Source: an uncultured Lachnospiraceae bacterium (GTDB lineage Bacteria > Bacillota > Clostridia > Lachnospirales > Lachnospiraceae). From it: a DNA stretch of 64,000 bases. Numbering within the stretch: the first letter of the stretch is position 1; each line of letters opens with the position of its first letter. The position numbers and the translations under genes are program-made. This document shows positions 1 to 8,380 of the stretch, one piece after another. The DNA lies in NCBI GenBank assembly GCA_947627365.1, contig CANQVT010000004.1:21424-85423 (forward strand). Reading direction: 5' to 3'. Under the pieces are notes generated by a model that searched no databases, was not told the DNA's origin, and worked only from the letters and a program-made list of their open reading frames with translations.

Positions 1-204
1 GTCCTCGCCGTGGTACCGCAGCATGATGTCGCTGCATGTGGCGATCGTGGTCTCGTCCCGCGCCCGCTCCATGTCGCTCAGGCACTCGTCGAACCATGCG
101 CCCATGACGTGCGCGAAGATCCACCACTGGTTGATCCCCTTCTTCACTCTCTTGAAGAACGAGGGCAGCAGGTACCAGATATAGTCACGGAAAAACTCAA
201 ACAT
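1..204 (-). CDS. Tail protein in the gp48 position (partial)
   Basis: The reading frame starts with ATG at 204, preceded by AAGGAGGGCGGCGTC, and runs off the window edge after 68 codons without a stop. The visible part begins MFEFFRDYIWYLLPSFFKR and is rich in aromatic residues. It follows the baseplate J gene directly, where Mu carries gp48, a baseplate/tail protein that completes the wedge near the tail fibres. The position supports that role; the visible sequence is too short for family assignment. Confidence 0.6.
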   Translation of the reverse strand, partial: MFEFFRDYIWYLLPSFFKRVKKGINQWWIFAHVMGAWFDECLSDMERARDETTIATCSDIMLRYHGED

Positions 205-217
205 GACGCCGCCCTCC

Positions 218-1351
218 TTATGTTATGTTCTGCACCGTGACGGTCAGGTCGCCGAGCACGATCGCGACGTCCGTGCCCTCCTCGATGTCGTCCTCCGGTG
301 AGTTGATCCGGCACTTGCGGTACCGGTCGAGACCGTTGGACAGTGCCGCGCGGATCGCGTCCAGGTAGAGCGTGTTCAGCTCCGCACGGTTCGCCACGGC
401 CATCATGTCACGGATCAGCGCCTCGGCCTGCTCTTGGTATCCGGACGTCGAGACGCCCTTCTCGATGAAGATGTCCACGCTGATGTCAACCTTCTGCGGC
501 ACGCTGCTCTTCACGAGCATGTCCCCGTAGCTCCCCAGCATCGGCGAGATCGCGTCCGCCACCTGCTGGAGCAGCTGCTTGCTCGCCTCCCCGGATGCGC
601 CGGTCACGATGACGTCCCACGTGCCCTGCCCGCGCGGGTGCTGGCTGTCCACGTATGCCACGCGCACGCCCGGCACGTTCTCCGCGACGCTCTTGATCTT
701 GGCGTCGATGTTCCGGACGGCGTTCTCGGCGCGGCTGTTCAGGCACCGGCTCCGCAGGGAATCCAGGCTCTCCTGAGAGCTGCCCTCTTCCGTCATCCAG
801 CCCTCCTCGTTCGTCACGCGGCTGTAGCCCTCGATGTGCACCATCGTGTTGTTGATCCTGCCCGCGGCCACGTTGTAGACCTCCCCGGCCTCCTCGGCCT
901 GCACGAGGATCTTCTGCGTCGCTGTCCCCTCCGGGATCGTCTGCTCTTCCTTCGCGTAGTACCGCAGGTAGTTCCCGTATGCGTCCGCGTCTGTCCGGAA
1001 CGGGTGCCCCTTCGCGATCTTGGCCGCCCTGGTGGCGTCCGACCGGTACACCGTGACGTAGCCCTCCGTCTTCGTGCCTTCCTTGCGGGTCTTGCTGAAG
1101 TCCGCCGCGCGGATCTCCACGTATTCGTCCGGGCAGTGCGCCATGAACGCCGAGTTGATCAGGTCCACGGCCGTCTCTTTGATCTGTATGCCGATGTGGA
1201 TCGCGATGCGCAGAAGCGTGTAGAAGATCCCGCCCTTGCTGAAGTTGGTCACGATGAAGCCCCTGTCCCGCAGCTCCTGGATCTGCTCCTCCATCGCCTC
1301 GTCCTCTGTCGGCACCTGGATGATCTGGTCCATTACCTCCTGCTCTATCAT
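218..1351 (-). CDS. Baseplate J-like protein (Mu gp47)
   Basis: This 377-residue protein has the size and pattern of the baseplate J family, which forms the wedge of contractile tails. The N-terminal half contains a region around residues 60-110 with a tyrosine-rich TEGYVTVYRSDAT stretch. The C-terminal part has the VRVAYVDS and VDISVDIFIEKG strands typical of the family. The start overlaps the stop of the preceding gene as ATGA (1348-1351), so the two are translationally coupled. It lies between the gp46-like and gp48-position genes, exactly as in Mu. Confidence 0.88.
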   Translation of the reverse strand: MIEQEVMDQIIQVPTEDEAMEEQIQELRDRGFIVTNFSKGGIFYTLLRIAIHIGIQIKETAVDLINSAFMAHCPDEYVEIRAADFSKTRKEGTKTEGYVTVYRSDATRAAKIAKGHPFRTDADAYGNYLRYYAKEEQTIPEGTATQKILVQAEEAGEVYNVAAGRINNTMVHIEGYSRVTNEEGWMTEEGSSQESLDSLRSRCLNSRAENAVRNIDAKIKSVAENVPGVRVAYVDSQHPRGQGTWDVIVTGASGEASKQLLQQVADAISPMLGSYGDMLVKSSVPQKVDISVDIFIEKGVSTSGYQEQAEALIRDMMAVANRAELNTLYLDAIRAALSNGLDRYRKCRINSPEDDIEEGTDVAIVLGDLTVTVQNIT

Positions 1352-1779
1352 TCGATCACCACCTCCGTGTCATTTACTCTAATATCAATGTTGCGTTCGT
1401 CCGTCTCGTCCACCTTCGAGAAGCTGATGTGCAGCTCCCGCTCCCCCTTCGTGTTCGGCGGATCCAGGACGGTCTTGATGCTGCTCGGCTCGATGAAGTC
1501 GCGCTTCGTCAGCTTCTCGCGCACCCTTGCGTAGACGTCCTCCTGGAGCTGTTCGCCGTCCGTGTCGTTCGCGAAGTCCAGCAGGCCGAAGCCATACGAC
1601 CAGCGCCCCTCTTCATCCTCGTGCAGAAGCTCGCCCTCCTGCTCCAGGCTCTCGGCGAGGATGTCCTGGAACCAGCAGTCGTCCCCGCTCACGGTCTGGA
1701 TGTTCCCCTCACTGTCCACGACCGGCTGCCCGTTGCGGTCCAGCCTGATGTCCGTGTCGTCCAGCCCTGTCAGCCTCAT
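1348..1779 (-). CDS. Baseplate wedge protein (Mu gp46-like)
   Basis: This 143-residue acidic protein begins MRLTGLDDTDIRLDRNGQPV and contains the GDDCWFQDILAESL segment. It ends with paired strands (RNIDIRVNDTEVVIE). The arrangement resembles gp46/DUF2634-type (T4 gp25-like) wedge proteins, and its position before the J-like gene agrees. It shares 4 bases with both neighbours, as expected for a tightly packed late operon. The family assignment rests on size, order and general pattern rather than on one diagnostic motif. Confidence 0.75.
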   Translation of the reverse strand: MRLTGLDDTDIRLDRNGQPVVDSEGNIQTVSGDDCWFQDILAESLEQEGELLHEDEEGRWSYGFGLLDFANDTDGEQLQEDVYARVREKLTKRDFIEPSSIKTVLDPPNTKGERELHISFSKVDETDERNIDIRVNDTEVVIE

Positions 1780-2069
1780 GCTTCACACCTCCCCACGATG
1801 TAGGGATGCAGCTGTCCGTAGAGGAGCAGCACGCAGACCGTGTCGCCCACCGCCAGCGCGAGCCCGCTCTTCACCTCCGGGATCTCCGGGACCGTCTCGT
1901 CGATCTGGCCGTTGCAGTCCAGGATCCGCAGCCGGTACACTCCACCGGCCACGGCCTCCTTCGTCTGTGTGATGACCGCCTGCGCCGCTGCTGGCAGCCG
2001 CAGGTGCGGGTATGCCGTCTTGATCGTCTCGTCGATCTGTTTCCTCACATATTGCTGAAGATCAGCCAT
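1776..2069 (-). CDS. Baseplate spike/OB-fold protein candidate (gp45 position)
   Basis: This is a short protein of 97 residues. After an N-terminal helix (MADLQQYVRKQIDETI) the rest is predicted strand-rich: YRLRILDCNG, the loop-rich PEIPEVKSG, then VGDTVCVLLLYG and PYIVGRC. This resembles the DUF2577/OB-fold spike-base proteins that sit between the hub and the wedge in Firmicute contractile tails. In Mu the equivalent place is occupied by gp45, the membrane-piercing spike. The protein is much shorter than Mu gp45 and lacks an obvious triple-helix spike, so it may be only the hub-binding part. Confidence 0.6.
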   Translation of the reverse strand: MADLQQYVRKQIDETIKTAYPHLRLPAAAQAVITQTKEAVAGGVYRLRILDCNGQIDETVPEIPEVKSGLALAVGDTVCVLLLYGQLHPYIVGRCEA

Positions 2070-2820
2070 CCTCCGGCACCTCCTTGAACTCTATGTACAT
2101 ATCGCAGAAGCCTGAACCGGACGACCGGATGACCACCTTCGTGATCTCCCCGACGCCGGTCAGCTTGTCGTGGTCGATGATCACCACCTGCGAGTGATGG
2201 AGCCACGGCACGCTGATGACGTCCGCCGTCCACTTGTCGCCCTCCTTCTCCAGGTCGAGGATGTTGGAGCTGTCCAGCTCCACGACCTCCTCCTGCTCCG
2301 GGGCCGTGCCCCAGTAGAAGACGTCGCCCCAGTAGAAGAACTTCGTGTCTATGCCCCACGCGCTGTTCATCTGCTTGATCGCCTCGCACGCGTCCTGCGT
2401 GTCCACGCTGAAGGTCGGCTTCGTGCTGTACTGTGTGTCCGCCAGTACGTACTTCTCGACGCCGCACAGCGTCAGGATGTACCGCAAAACCTCCTGCGGG
2501 TGGCAGTCCAGGAACGTCGCCGTGATCTTCGTCGCCAGCAGCTTCACCATGTTGTCCCGGATCAGGATCTCCGTGCCGTTCTTCTCCCAGCTGCCGGTTC
2601 CTAAAAGCAGCTCGTCGTAGTCTTCCTCCATGCCCATCTCCACGAGGCAGTCCGAGACGTCCGCGCCGCTGATCACCTCCAGCACCTCGTCGTCCGGATA
2701 GATCCGGCAGCTGTCGCTGTGCGCCTCCTGGCTGCTGATGTATGTGACCGCGTAGCCGTCCGTCAGCTCCATCTCCGGCAGCGTCAGGATGAAGCTCGGC
2801 GCTGTGATCGGTTTGTCCAT
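2062..2820 (-). CDS. Baseplate hub protein (Mu gpP / gpD-like)
   Basis: This 252-residue protein has the DLEKEGDKW and HHSQVVIIDHDKLTGVGEI features of baseplate hub proteins related to phage late-control protein D. A LysM-like/hub middle domain is suggested by VLRYILTLCGVEKYVLADT. It would connect the tail tube to the spike. It lies between the gp43-position protein and the spike candidate. The stop overlaps the next start by 8 bases. The start ATG at 2820 abuts the TAG stop of the upstream gene, which suggests re-initiation. Confidence 0.7.
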   Translation of the reverse strand: MDKPITAPSFILTLPEMELTDGYAVTYISSQEAHSDSCRIYPDDEVLEVISGADVSDCLVEMGMEEDYDELLLGTGSWEKNGTEILIRDNMVKLLATKITATFLDCHPQEVLRYILTLCGVEKYVLADTQYSTKPTFSVDTQDACEAIKQMNSAWGIDTKFFYWGDVFYWGTAPEQEEVVELDSSNILDLEKEGDKWTADVISVPWLHHSQVVIIDHDKLTGVGEITKVVIRSSGSGFCDMYIEFKEVPEDG

Positions 2821-3450
2821 CTACTTCACCTTCACCTTCCCCGTGCTCTTCTTGGTCGTCTTGACGAGGCTCTTCGCTGCCTTCTTCGCCGCCTTCGTCT
2901 TCGTGCTGCTCTTCGCCTTCGCCGGTGACTTGGACGTGTTCTTCTTCGTCTTGCTCTTTTTGGCCGCCGCGGCCTTCTTCTTCGCTGCCGCCTTCTTCTT
3001 CGCGGCCTCCTTCGCCTTCTGCTTCTTGGTCTTGACGACCTTCACGGAACCGTAGATCGGGGCCACGAACGTCAGCGTCCCGCGGTACCAGCTCTCGCCG
3101 ACGATCTCGGACGTCGTGAAGCTGTTGAAGTAGACCTCGGAGATCCCGCGCGCCGTGCATTGTGCCTCCGTGATCCGGTACTTCTTCTGTGTCTTCTGGC
3201 CGGTCGTCCGGAAGAGCCTCTGCACGTATTTGACCATCTCGGCGCGGTCGTAGGTCTTGTTCTCCTCGAACTTCATCTGGATGTCCACCGTGGCCGCCTG
3301 GTAGCCCTGCGGCACGTTCGCCTTGATGACCTTGCCCTTCTTGTCCTTCTTGTCCTCGATGATGCCCTCTTCCTTGATGTCCACCGTCTCGACCGTTCCG
3401 GGCACCGTCTTCCCGGCCACCTTCAGGTAGTCGTCCTGTATGTAGATCAT
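2821..3450 (-). CDS. Baseplate/tail protein with a histone H1-like basic tail (gp43 position)
   Basis: This 209-residue protein has two unlike halves. Residues 1-137 look like an ordinary strand-rich tail protein (VPQGYQAATVDIQMKF, SWYRGTLTFVAPIYG). Residues 138-209 are almost entirely Lys, Ala, Ser and Thr (for example KKAAAKKKAAAAKKSK), like the C-terminal tails of histone H1 or AlgP. The place matches Mu gp43 (N, a tail/DNA-circularisation protein). AAGGAGGAGGACGGC supports the ATG at 3450. The basic tail could bind DNA in the virion or anionic cell-wall polymers; neither is shown by the sequence. Confidence 0.65.
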   Translation of the reverse strand: MIYIQDDYLKVAGKTVPGTVETVDIKEEGIIEDKKDKKGKVIKANVPQGYQAATVDIQMKFEENKTYDRAEMVKYVQRLFRTTGQKTQKKYRITEAQCTARGISEVYFNSFTTSEIVGESWYRGTLTFVAPIYGSVKVVKTKKQKAKEAAKKKAAAKKKAAAAKKSKTKKNTSKSPAKAKSSTKTKAAKKAAKSLVKTTKKSTGKVKVK

Positions 3451-3463
3451 GCCGTCCTCCTCC

Positions 3464-6400
3464 TTATGCGTAGGCCGGGTCGTTGTTGCCCTCGATCTGC
3501 TCGATCAGCTTGCGCAGCTTGTTCATGTCGTCGATGCTGCTCATGTCCACGTTCATCTCCAGCTTCTGCACCACGATCTTCTTGCCGCTGTCCGTCGTCT
3601 CCTTCTTCTCGGAGCGCTCCCGGATCGTGCGCGCCGTGCCGCCGATGCTGGCCGTGTCGCCGCCGTTCTTCTTCTTTCCGCCGAAGATCGTCTCCGTCAC
3701 GACCTCCCGCATCCTCGACCAGAGTGTGCTCAGCGGAAGGATCGCTTCATCGCCAGCCTCGCCGCCGACCATGCCCGTGCTGCCGTTCATGCCGAACAGT
3801 GTCGGCTGTGTCAGGATGCCGCCCTGTGCGTAGTACGCCACGGAGAAGTTCGGCACCTGCGCCGTCGCCTTGCCGCTTCCCACGGTGCTGTAGCTCACGT
3901 TCACGTGAGGCAGCCGCGGAGCCGGGACGGTAATCGTCATGTTCTGGAACGCCGCCCGGATCTGGTTCGCGATGTCCCTCGCCGCGTTCACGGCTCCGGA
4001 GCCCGCGGAGCGGATCCCGCTCGTCACGTCGTCCATCACCTTCGCGCCGTTCTGTGATGCCGAGGCTGTCCCGGCCGTCAGTCCTGCCAGGATGTCCTGC
4101 CCGGCGTTCGTTGCCGCCGTCTGTGCGCCGCCCGCGTTCGCGTCGATCGTGCTGGTCACGTTGTCCAGCAGGGTCGCCGCCGCGTTCGATGCGCCCTCTG
4201 TGTCTGTGCTCAGGCTGTCCAGGATCGTCTGCCCGGCAGTTGCGGCCGCCGCGCTTGCGCCCGGTGTCCCGGCCGTGATGCCGTTCGTCAGCTCGTTCAT
4301 GATGCTGTCCGCCGCAGTCGTCGCCCCGGTCGTGTCCGTGGTCAGGCTGTCCAGGATCGTCTGCCCGGCGTTCGATGCCGCCGCGCTCGCCTCCGGTGTC
4401 CCGGCCGTGATGCTGTTCATCAGCTCGTCCATGACGCTGTCCGCCGTGACGCTGGTGCCGTCCAGGTTGAACGAGCTCATGATGTCCGCCGCAGCGTCCT
4501 CTGCGCTCTGCTGTGCGCCCGGCGTCCCCGTCTCGATCGCGCTCGTCAGGTCGCCCAGCATCGCCGAAGCCGTCCCTGCCGGATCCGTGCTGTCCAGGTT
4601 GAACTGGCTCATGATGTCCGCCGCAGACTGCGCGGCCGTCGCCTGTGCGCCCGGCGTTGCCGTCTCGACGCCTGCGATCAGTGCGTTGATCGCGTCCTCG
4701 CCCTGCTGCTGCATCGCTGCCGGATCCGTCGTCGCCACCGTGGTCACGGTCTGCGTCGTCGTGACTGCCGACGGGGCTGTCGCCGGTGCAGGCGGCCCCG
4801 CGGGCTCGTCGTACACCACGCCGCCCTCCACGGTCTCGGCGCCGTCGTCGCCCTTGAACCAGCCGACGAAGTCATCCCACAAGCCCTTCACGCTGTCCAC
4901 GAGGGAAGTGAAGCCCTTCATGAAGCCGTCCTTGATGCCGTTCACCAGGTCGCCGCCCAGGCCGAGCCAGTCGATGTCCATGATCGCGTCGCCGATCTGC
5001 CCGAACATGTCCGGGATCATGCCCAGCACCGCGGGGATCGCGGTGATCAGTCCGGTCAGCAGCTGTCCGATCAGCGAGATGCCGCTGCTGATCAGCGTCG
5101 GTGCCATTGAAGCGATGCCCTGCACCAGCATCGGCACCAGCTGGATCGCTGCCGTGATGATCCGCGGGATCGCTGAGAGCAGCCCTTGCAGGATCATGAC
5201 GATCAGCGAGATGCCCGTCTGGAGAAGCGACGGAAGGTTCTGCGCGATGCCCTGGATGAACATGGTCAGCAGCGTGATGCCCGTCTGAAGAAGCGCTGGC
5301 AGGTTCTGAAGGATCCCGTCGAGCAGCTGGAGCAGGAGCGTGACGCCCATCTGTACCAGCTGAGGCAGGAGCGTGACCAGCCCGGAGATCAGCGTGTTGA
5401 TCAGTGACATGCCAGTCTGAAGGATCGCGGGCAGGTTCTGAAGGATCCCCGTCAGGAGCTGCGTCAGGAGCGTGACGCCCGCCTGCATGATCGTCGGGAG
5501 CATCTGTGCGAGCCCGGTCACGATCATCTGCACGAGCGAGACGCCCGCCGCGAGCAGTGACGGCAATCCGTTTATGATTGTCATTAGCAGGTTGAGCAGG
5601 ATGTCCAGCCCCGACGAGATCAGCTCCGGCAGGTTCTCTCCGATGCCCTGCACGATGCTCGTGATCAGGTCGAGCCCGAACTGTAGGAACTCCGGCAGGT
5701 GCTCGGAGATGCCGGACAGCACGTCGCTGATCAGCGGCACGACCGCCTTGAAGATCTTGTCGAAGATCCCGCCCAGCTGCTCGATGTCCCCGCCGCACGC
5801 CTTGAAGATGCCGATCAGCGCCATGACGGCGATCAGCACCCATCCGAAGGGTGACGACAGCAGCGCCCCGGACAGGCCGCCCGTCGCCGTCCTGGCGAGG
5901 TTGAGCGCCGTCCTCAGTCCGCCCAGTGCCTTGCCGATCGTCCCGATCAGCGCGATGCCGGTGCCCGCCACGATCAGGAAGATGCCCAGCATCGCCACGA
6001 TCCGCATGATCGTCCCGACCGTCTCCTGGTTGTTCGCCACCCAGTCGGAGCCCTTCTTCACCAGGTTGGTGATCGAGGTCAGCGCCGCGTTCGTCATCGG
6101 CAGCAGCCCCTGGCCCAGCTCCTCGGTCGCGTTGTGGAGCTCCTGCTTCAGCACCTCGAACTTGCCCTGCGGCGTGTCGTTGATCGCCTTCGCCATCTGC
6201 TCCGTCGTCTCCGTGCCTCCGGCCATCGAGGTCTGAAGGTCGTCTATTCCTGTTTTTAATTGGTCGGTGTTGTTGTACAGCAGGTCGATCAGCGCGATCG
6301 CCTCGTCCGTGCCGAACGCCTCCTTCAGCTCCTTCTTCTCCATCGCGTCGATCGTGTCGCCGTACTTGCCCCGCAGGGTCTCCAGGATGTCGGGCATGGA

Positions 6401-7183
6401 CAGCAGGTTGTTGTTCGCGTCCAGGAAGCTCAGCCCAAGCTTGTCGCCTGCGCCCGCCGCCGCGTTCAGGAACGCCTTGTACTTTGTGCCCGCCTCGGAT
6501 CCGCTCATGGTCGCCTGGAGCTGTCCGAGGATCGCCAGCTGTTCCTCCATCGGGACGTTCGCGTTCGTTGCCGTCGCGCCGATCGTCTTGATCGCGTCCG
6601 CCATGCCGGATCCGCTGGTCTTGTAGTTCTTGACGGCCGTCGCGATCCCGGCCGAGAACATTTCGCCGAACTCCAGGTCGCTCAGGTCGTTGTAATATCC
6701 TTTATATATGCCATAACCGGTTGCGAAGAGCGACGTCATCTCTCCCGCCGTGCTCTTCGTCGCCTTCGCCGTGAGTGCGGACAGCTCCGTGAACTGTGCC
6801 ACGCCCTCGTCCGTCAGCGAGGCGATGCCGCTCTTAATGTCGTAACTTGCACTTATGAAGTCCGCCTTCGTCGTCCCCGCCCATGTGTCGGAGAAGTTCT
6901 TCGCGGCCTTCTCGACCGCGTCCAGGTCCTGCACGCCCAGCGAAGACAGCTCGGCGAGCGCGTCCTGTGTATCAAAAGTGGATGACACGATGGACAGGCA
7001 GCCACCGGCGATCGCCGTACCGGCTCCCGCCATGATGGTGCCCGCCTTCTGCATCACCCCGAACGTGTTGTCCAGTTTGGACAGGGCGGAAGAGACGCCG
7101 CTGGCCGCCCCGTTCACCTTGCCGGTCATGTTGTCGATCATGTCAAGCACCAGGCTCACCCGGAACACACTGTCCATGCCCAT
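3464..7183 (-). CDS. Tail tape measure protein
   Basis: This is the longest phage gene (1239 residues), directly after the frameshifted chaperone, as is usual for tape measures. The N-terminus (FRVSLVLDMIDNMTGKVNG) is typical of TP901-like tape measure cores. Around residues 400-470 are hydrophobic segments. A block follows of about eleven 22-residue repeats of the form LPxLLQTGIxLLxxLLxGIxQN, then a block of 44-residue repeats built on TAGTPxASAAAxxAGQTILDSL. The repeats probably set tail length. GGAAGGAGGGCGTGAAGAG precedes the ATG at 7183; a second ATG lies two codons later. Confidence 0.92.
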   Translation of the reverse strand: MGMDSVFRVSLVLDMIDNMTGKVNGAASGVSSALSKLDNTFGVMQKAGTIMAGAGTAIAGGCLSIVSSTFDTQDALAELSSLGVQDLDAVEKAAKNFSDTWAGTTKADFISASYDIKSGIASLTDEGVAQFTELSALTAKATKSTAGEMTSLFATGYGIYKGYYNDLSDLEFGEMFSAGIATAVKNYKTSGSGMADAIKTIGATATNANVPMEEQLAILGQLQATMSGSEAGTKYKAFLNAAAGAGDKLGLSFLDANNNLLSMPDILETLRGKYGDTIDAMEKKELKEAFGTDEAIALIDLLYNNTDQLKTGIDDLQTSMAGGTETTEQMAKAINDTPQGKFEVLKQELHNATEELGQGLLPMTNAALTSITNLVKKGSDWVANNQETVGTIMRIVAMLGIFLIVAGTGIALIGTIGKALGGLRTALNLARTATGGLSGALLSSPFGWVLIAVMALIGIFKACGGDIEQLGGIFDKIFKAVVPLISDVLSGISEHLPEFLQFGLDLITSIVQGIGENLPELISSGLDILLNLLMTIINGLPSLLAAGVSLVQMIVTGLAQMLPTIMQAGVTLLTQLLTGILQNLPAILQTGMSLINTLISGLVTLLPQLVQMGVTLLLQLLDGILQNLPALLQTGITLLTMFIQGIAQNLPSLLQTGISLIVMILQGLLSAIPRIITAAIQLVPMLVQGIASMAPTLISSGISLIGQLLTGLITAIPAVLGMIPDMFGQIGDAIMDIDWLGLGGDLVNGIKDGFMKGFTSLVDSVKGLWDDFVGWFKGDDGAETVEGGVVYDEPAGPPAPATAPSAVTTTQTVTTVATTDPAAMQQQGEDAINALIAGVETATPGAQATAAQSAADIMSQFNLDSTDPAGTASAMLGDLTSAIETGTPGAQQSAEDAAADIMSSFNLDGTSVTADSVMDELMNSITAGTPEASAAASNAGQTILDSLTTDTTGATTAADSIMNELTNGITAGTPGASAAAATAGQTILDSLSTDTEGASNAAATLLDNVTSTIDANAGGAQTAATNAGQDILAGLTAGTASASQNGAKVMDDVTSGIRSAGSGAVNAARDIANQIRAAFQNMTITVPAPRLPHVNVSYSTVGSGKATAQVPNFSVAYYAQGGILTQPTLFGMNGSTGMVGGEAGDEAILPLSTLWSRMREVVTETIFGGKKKNGGDTASIGGTARTIRERSEKKETTDSGKKIVVQKLEMNVDMSSIDDMNKLRKLIEQIEGNNDPAYA

Positions 7184-7209
7184 CTCTTCACGCCCTCCTT
7201 CCGTATTTC

Positions 7210-7880
7210 TTAATCCTTATCGCTGAACGCCCTCACGACAGCGGTCTGGATGTCGTCCTGCCGCATCCTGCGGCACCTGATTGCAAGCGCCACGAGTCTG
7301 TAGAAGTCCTGCATCCGGCAGTCGGGGAAGCCTTGCGGGATCATAGCAGGCGGCACATACATGTGGATCAGCAGCATCCCGCTGTTCACGAAGTCCGTCT
7401 CCAGTTCATCCCCGGCCGCCTCGATCTGCCGGTCTGCACTTGCTACAGCCTCTTCACACTCGTGGTCTTCGATAAACCCAGCATGTACAGCAGCTTCTCG
7501 CCGAGGCTGATGCCGAGCGCGGGCCATTCAGCCAGCGCGTCGTCCAGCTCGCGCTTCTGCTCCTCGCAGATGTTGTCCAGCACGAACGTGCGCATCGCCT
7601 TCGTCGGGCTCTGGCTCGCCGTCTTGCTGTACCGGTCGTAGGACGCGGGCTTCGGCTCCCTGAACAGGAACGAGAGCGTGTCGTCCATGTCGTCGTCCTG
7701 CGAGATGTTCGTGGACACGATGTAGCCCGTCACCCCTTCGCTCTTCTTCTGCTGCGTGAACGCCTCGAACGCGTCCTTGTCGTTGCACAGCTTCCCGGTC
7801 GCTCCCTGCTGTGCGGCCTCGAAGGCAGCCGTGGCAGCCTCCGCAGGTTTGTCAGTCTTTTCTTTATCCCAGTAGTTCAT
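7210..7880 (-). CDS. Tail assembly chaperone, long form made by -1 frameshift
   Basis: The long form uses the first 136 codons of the gene starting at 7880, slips back one base at GGGTTTA (7479 down to 7473), and continues with ATC in the -1 frame to a stop at 7210. The product is a 223-residue fusion. The downstream part (FVNSGMLLIHMYVPPAMIPQG, then MQDFYRLVALAIR) has no convincing start of its own and begins within the overlap. This is the lambda G/GT arrangement, in which the minor fusion protein recruits tape measure to tail subunits. The heptamer is in the correct 0-frame phase (G GGT TTA). Confidence 0.8.
7443..7880 (-). CDS. Tail assembly chaperone, short form
   Basis: This is the 145-residue 0-frame product. 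It starts MNYWDKEKTDKPAEAATAAF, is preceded by AAAAAAGGAGAAAGAGT, and ends at TAG at 7443. It lies between the tail tube and tape measure genes, where contractile and siphophage tails carry G-type chaperones. The helical C-terminus (EEQKRELDDALAEWPALGISLGE cut into shorter helices) fits this class. Translation past residue 136 gives the last nine residues SKTTSVKRL, which the frameshifted form lacks. Confidence 0.75.
   Translation of the reverse strand: MNYWDKEKTDKPAEAATAAFEAAQQGATGKLCNDKDAFEAFTQQKKSEGVTGYIVSTNISQDDDMDDTLSFLFREPKPASYDRYSKTASQSPTKAMRTFVLDNICEEQKRELDDALAEWPALGISLGEKLLYMLGLSKTTSVKRL
7473..7479 (-). promoter_or_regulatory. -1 ribosomal frameshift slippery heptamer GGGTTTA
   Basis: On the minus strand the bases read G GGT TTA in the frame of the chaperone gene. 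This is a standard X XXY YYZ heptamer with X = G, Y = T, Z = A. It is codon 135-136 of 145, ten codons before the 0-frame stop, and the -1 frame stays open for another 87 codons. Confidence 0.8.
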
Positions 7881-7927
7881 ACTCTTTCTCCTTTTTTGAC
7901 ATTTATTTTGAGATTACAACAGTGTCA

Positions 7928-8365
7928 TCACGACGCCCGGCCGTTGATCAGGATGCCGCCCACGGCGATGCCTTCCAGCTCCACGGTCTCCGAGGTGTCC
8001 CCGTGCGCAGGCTTGAAGCTGCGCTTGCTGAACGTGACGTTGTTCAGCGTGTCCGTGCAGGTCGTCGCCCCCGTGTCCGCGTAGGACACCGTGATCTTCG
8101 GGACGATGTAGTCGTAGAACGGCGTGGTGCCCATCGCATCGTCCAGCAGGTTGTAGTCCTCGCGCAGAAGCGTCAGCTTGACGCTGTTCTTCTGGTCGCC
8201 GGTGCCGTAGCCTGCGATCTTGCCGCCCCTGCGGTAGACCGGCGTCTTCTCCTTCTCGTCGCTGTAGTCGATGCCCTGCGGCTCGATGCCGTTGCATCCG
8301 GAGACGCCGATCGTGACGCTCGACCAGTCGTAGACCTTGCCATTAATGATCTGTTTCCTTGCCAT
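7928..8365 (-). CDS. Tail tube protein (Mu gpM-like)
   Basis: This 145-residue strand-rich protein begins MARKQIINGKVYDWSSVTI and contains KKITVSYADTG-like strands (PKITVSYADTG) and SETVELEGIAVGG. Size, order directly after the sheath gene, and beta content fit the tail tube protein of contractile-tailed phages. AAGGAGGGGAGCAGAG precedes the ATG. A 47-base AT-rich gap separates it from the chaperone gene and holds a 17-base copy of a sequence also found at the phage end. Confidence 0.8.
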   Translation of the reverse strand: MARKQIINGKVYDWSSVTIGVSGCNGIEPQGIDYSDEKEKTPVYRRGGKIAGYGTGDQKNSVKLTLLREDYNLLDDAMGTTPFYDYIVPKITVSYADTGATTCTDTLNNVTFSKRSFKPAHGDTSETVELEGIAVGGILINGRAS

Positions 8366-8380
8366 CTCTGCTCCCCTCCT

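Noticed and set aside
2045..3160. Second minus-strand frame (371 codons) across the hub and gp43-position genes
   Set aside because: Low-complexity Gly/Glu/Arg text typical of a shifted frame in GC-rich DNA; the other frame encodes recognisable proteins.
3939..5288. Plus-strand frame of 449 codons opposite the tape measure
   Set aside because: Ser/Pro/Ala-rich shadow of the tape measure repeats; the real gene on the other strand has a strong ribosome site and family features.
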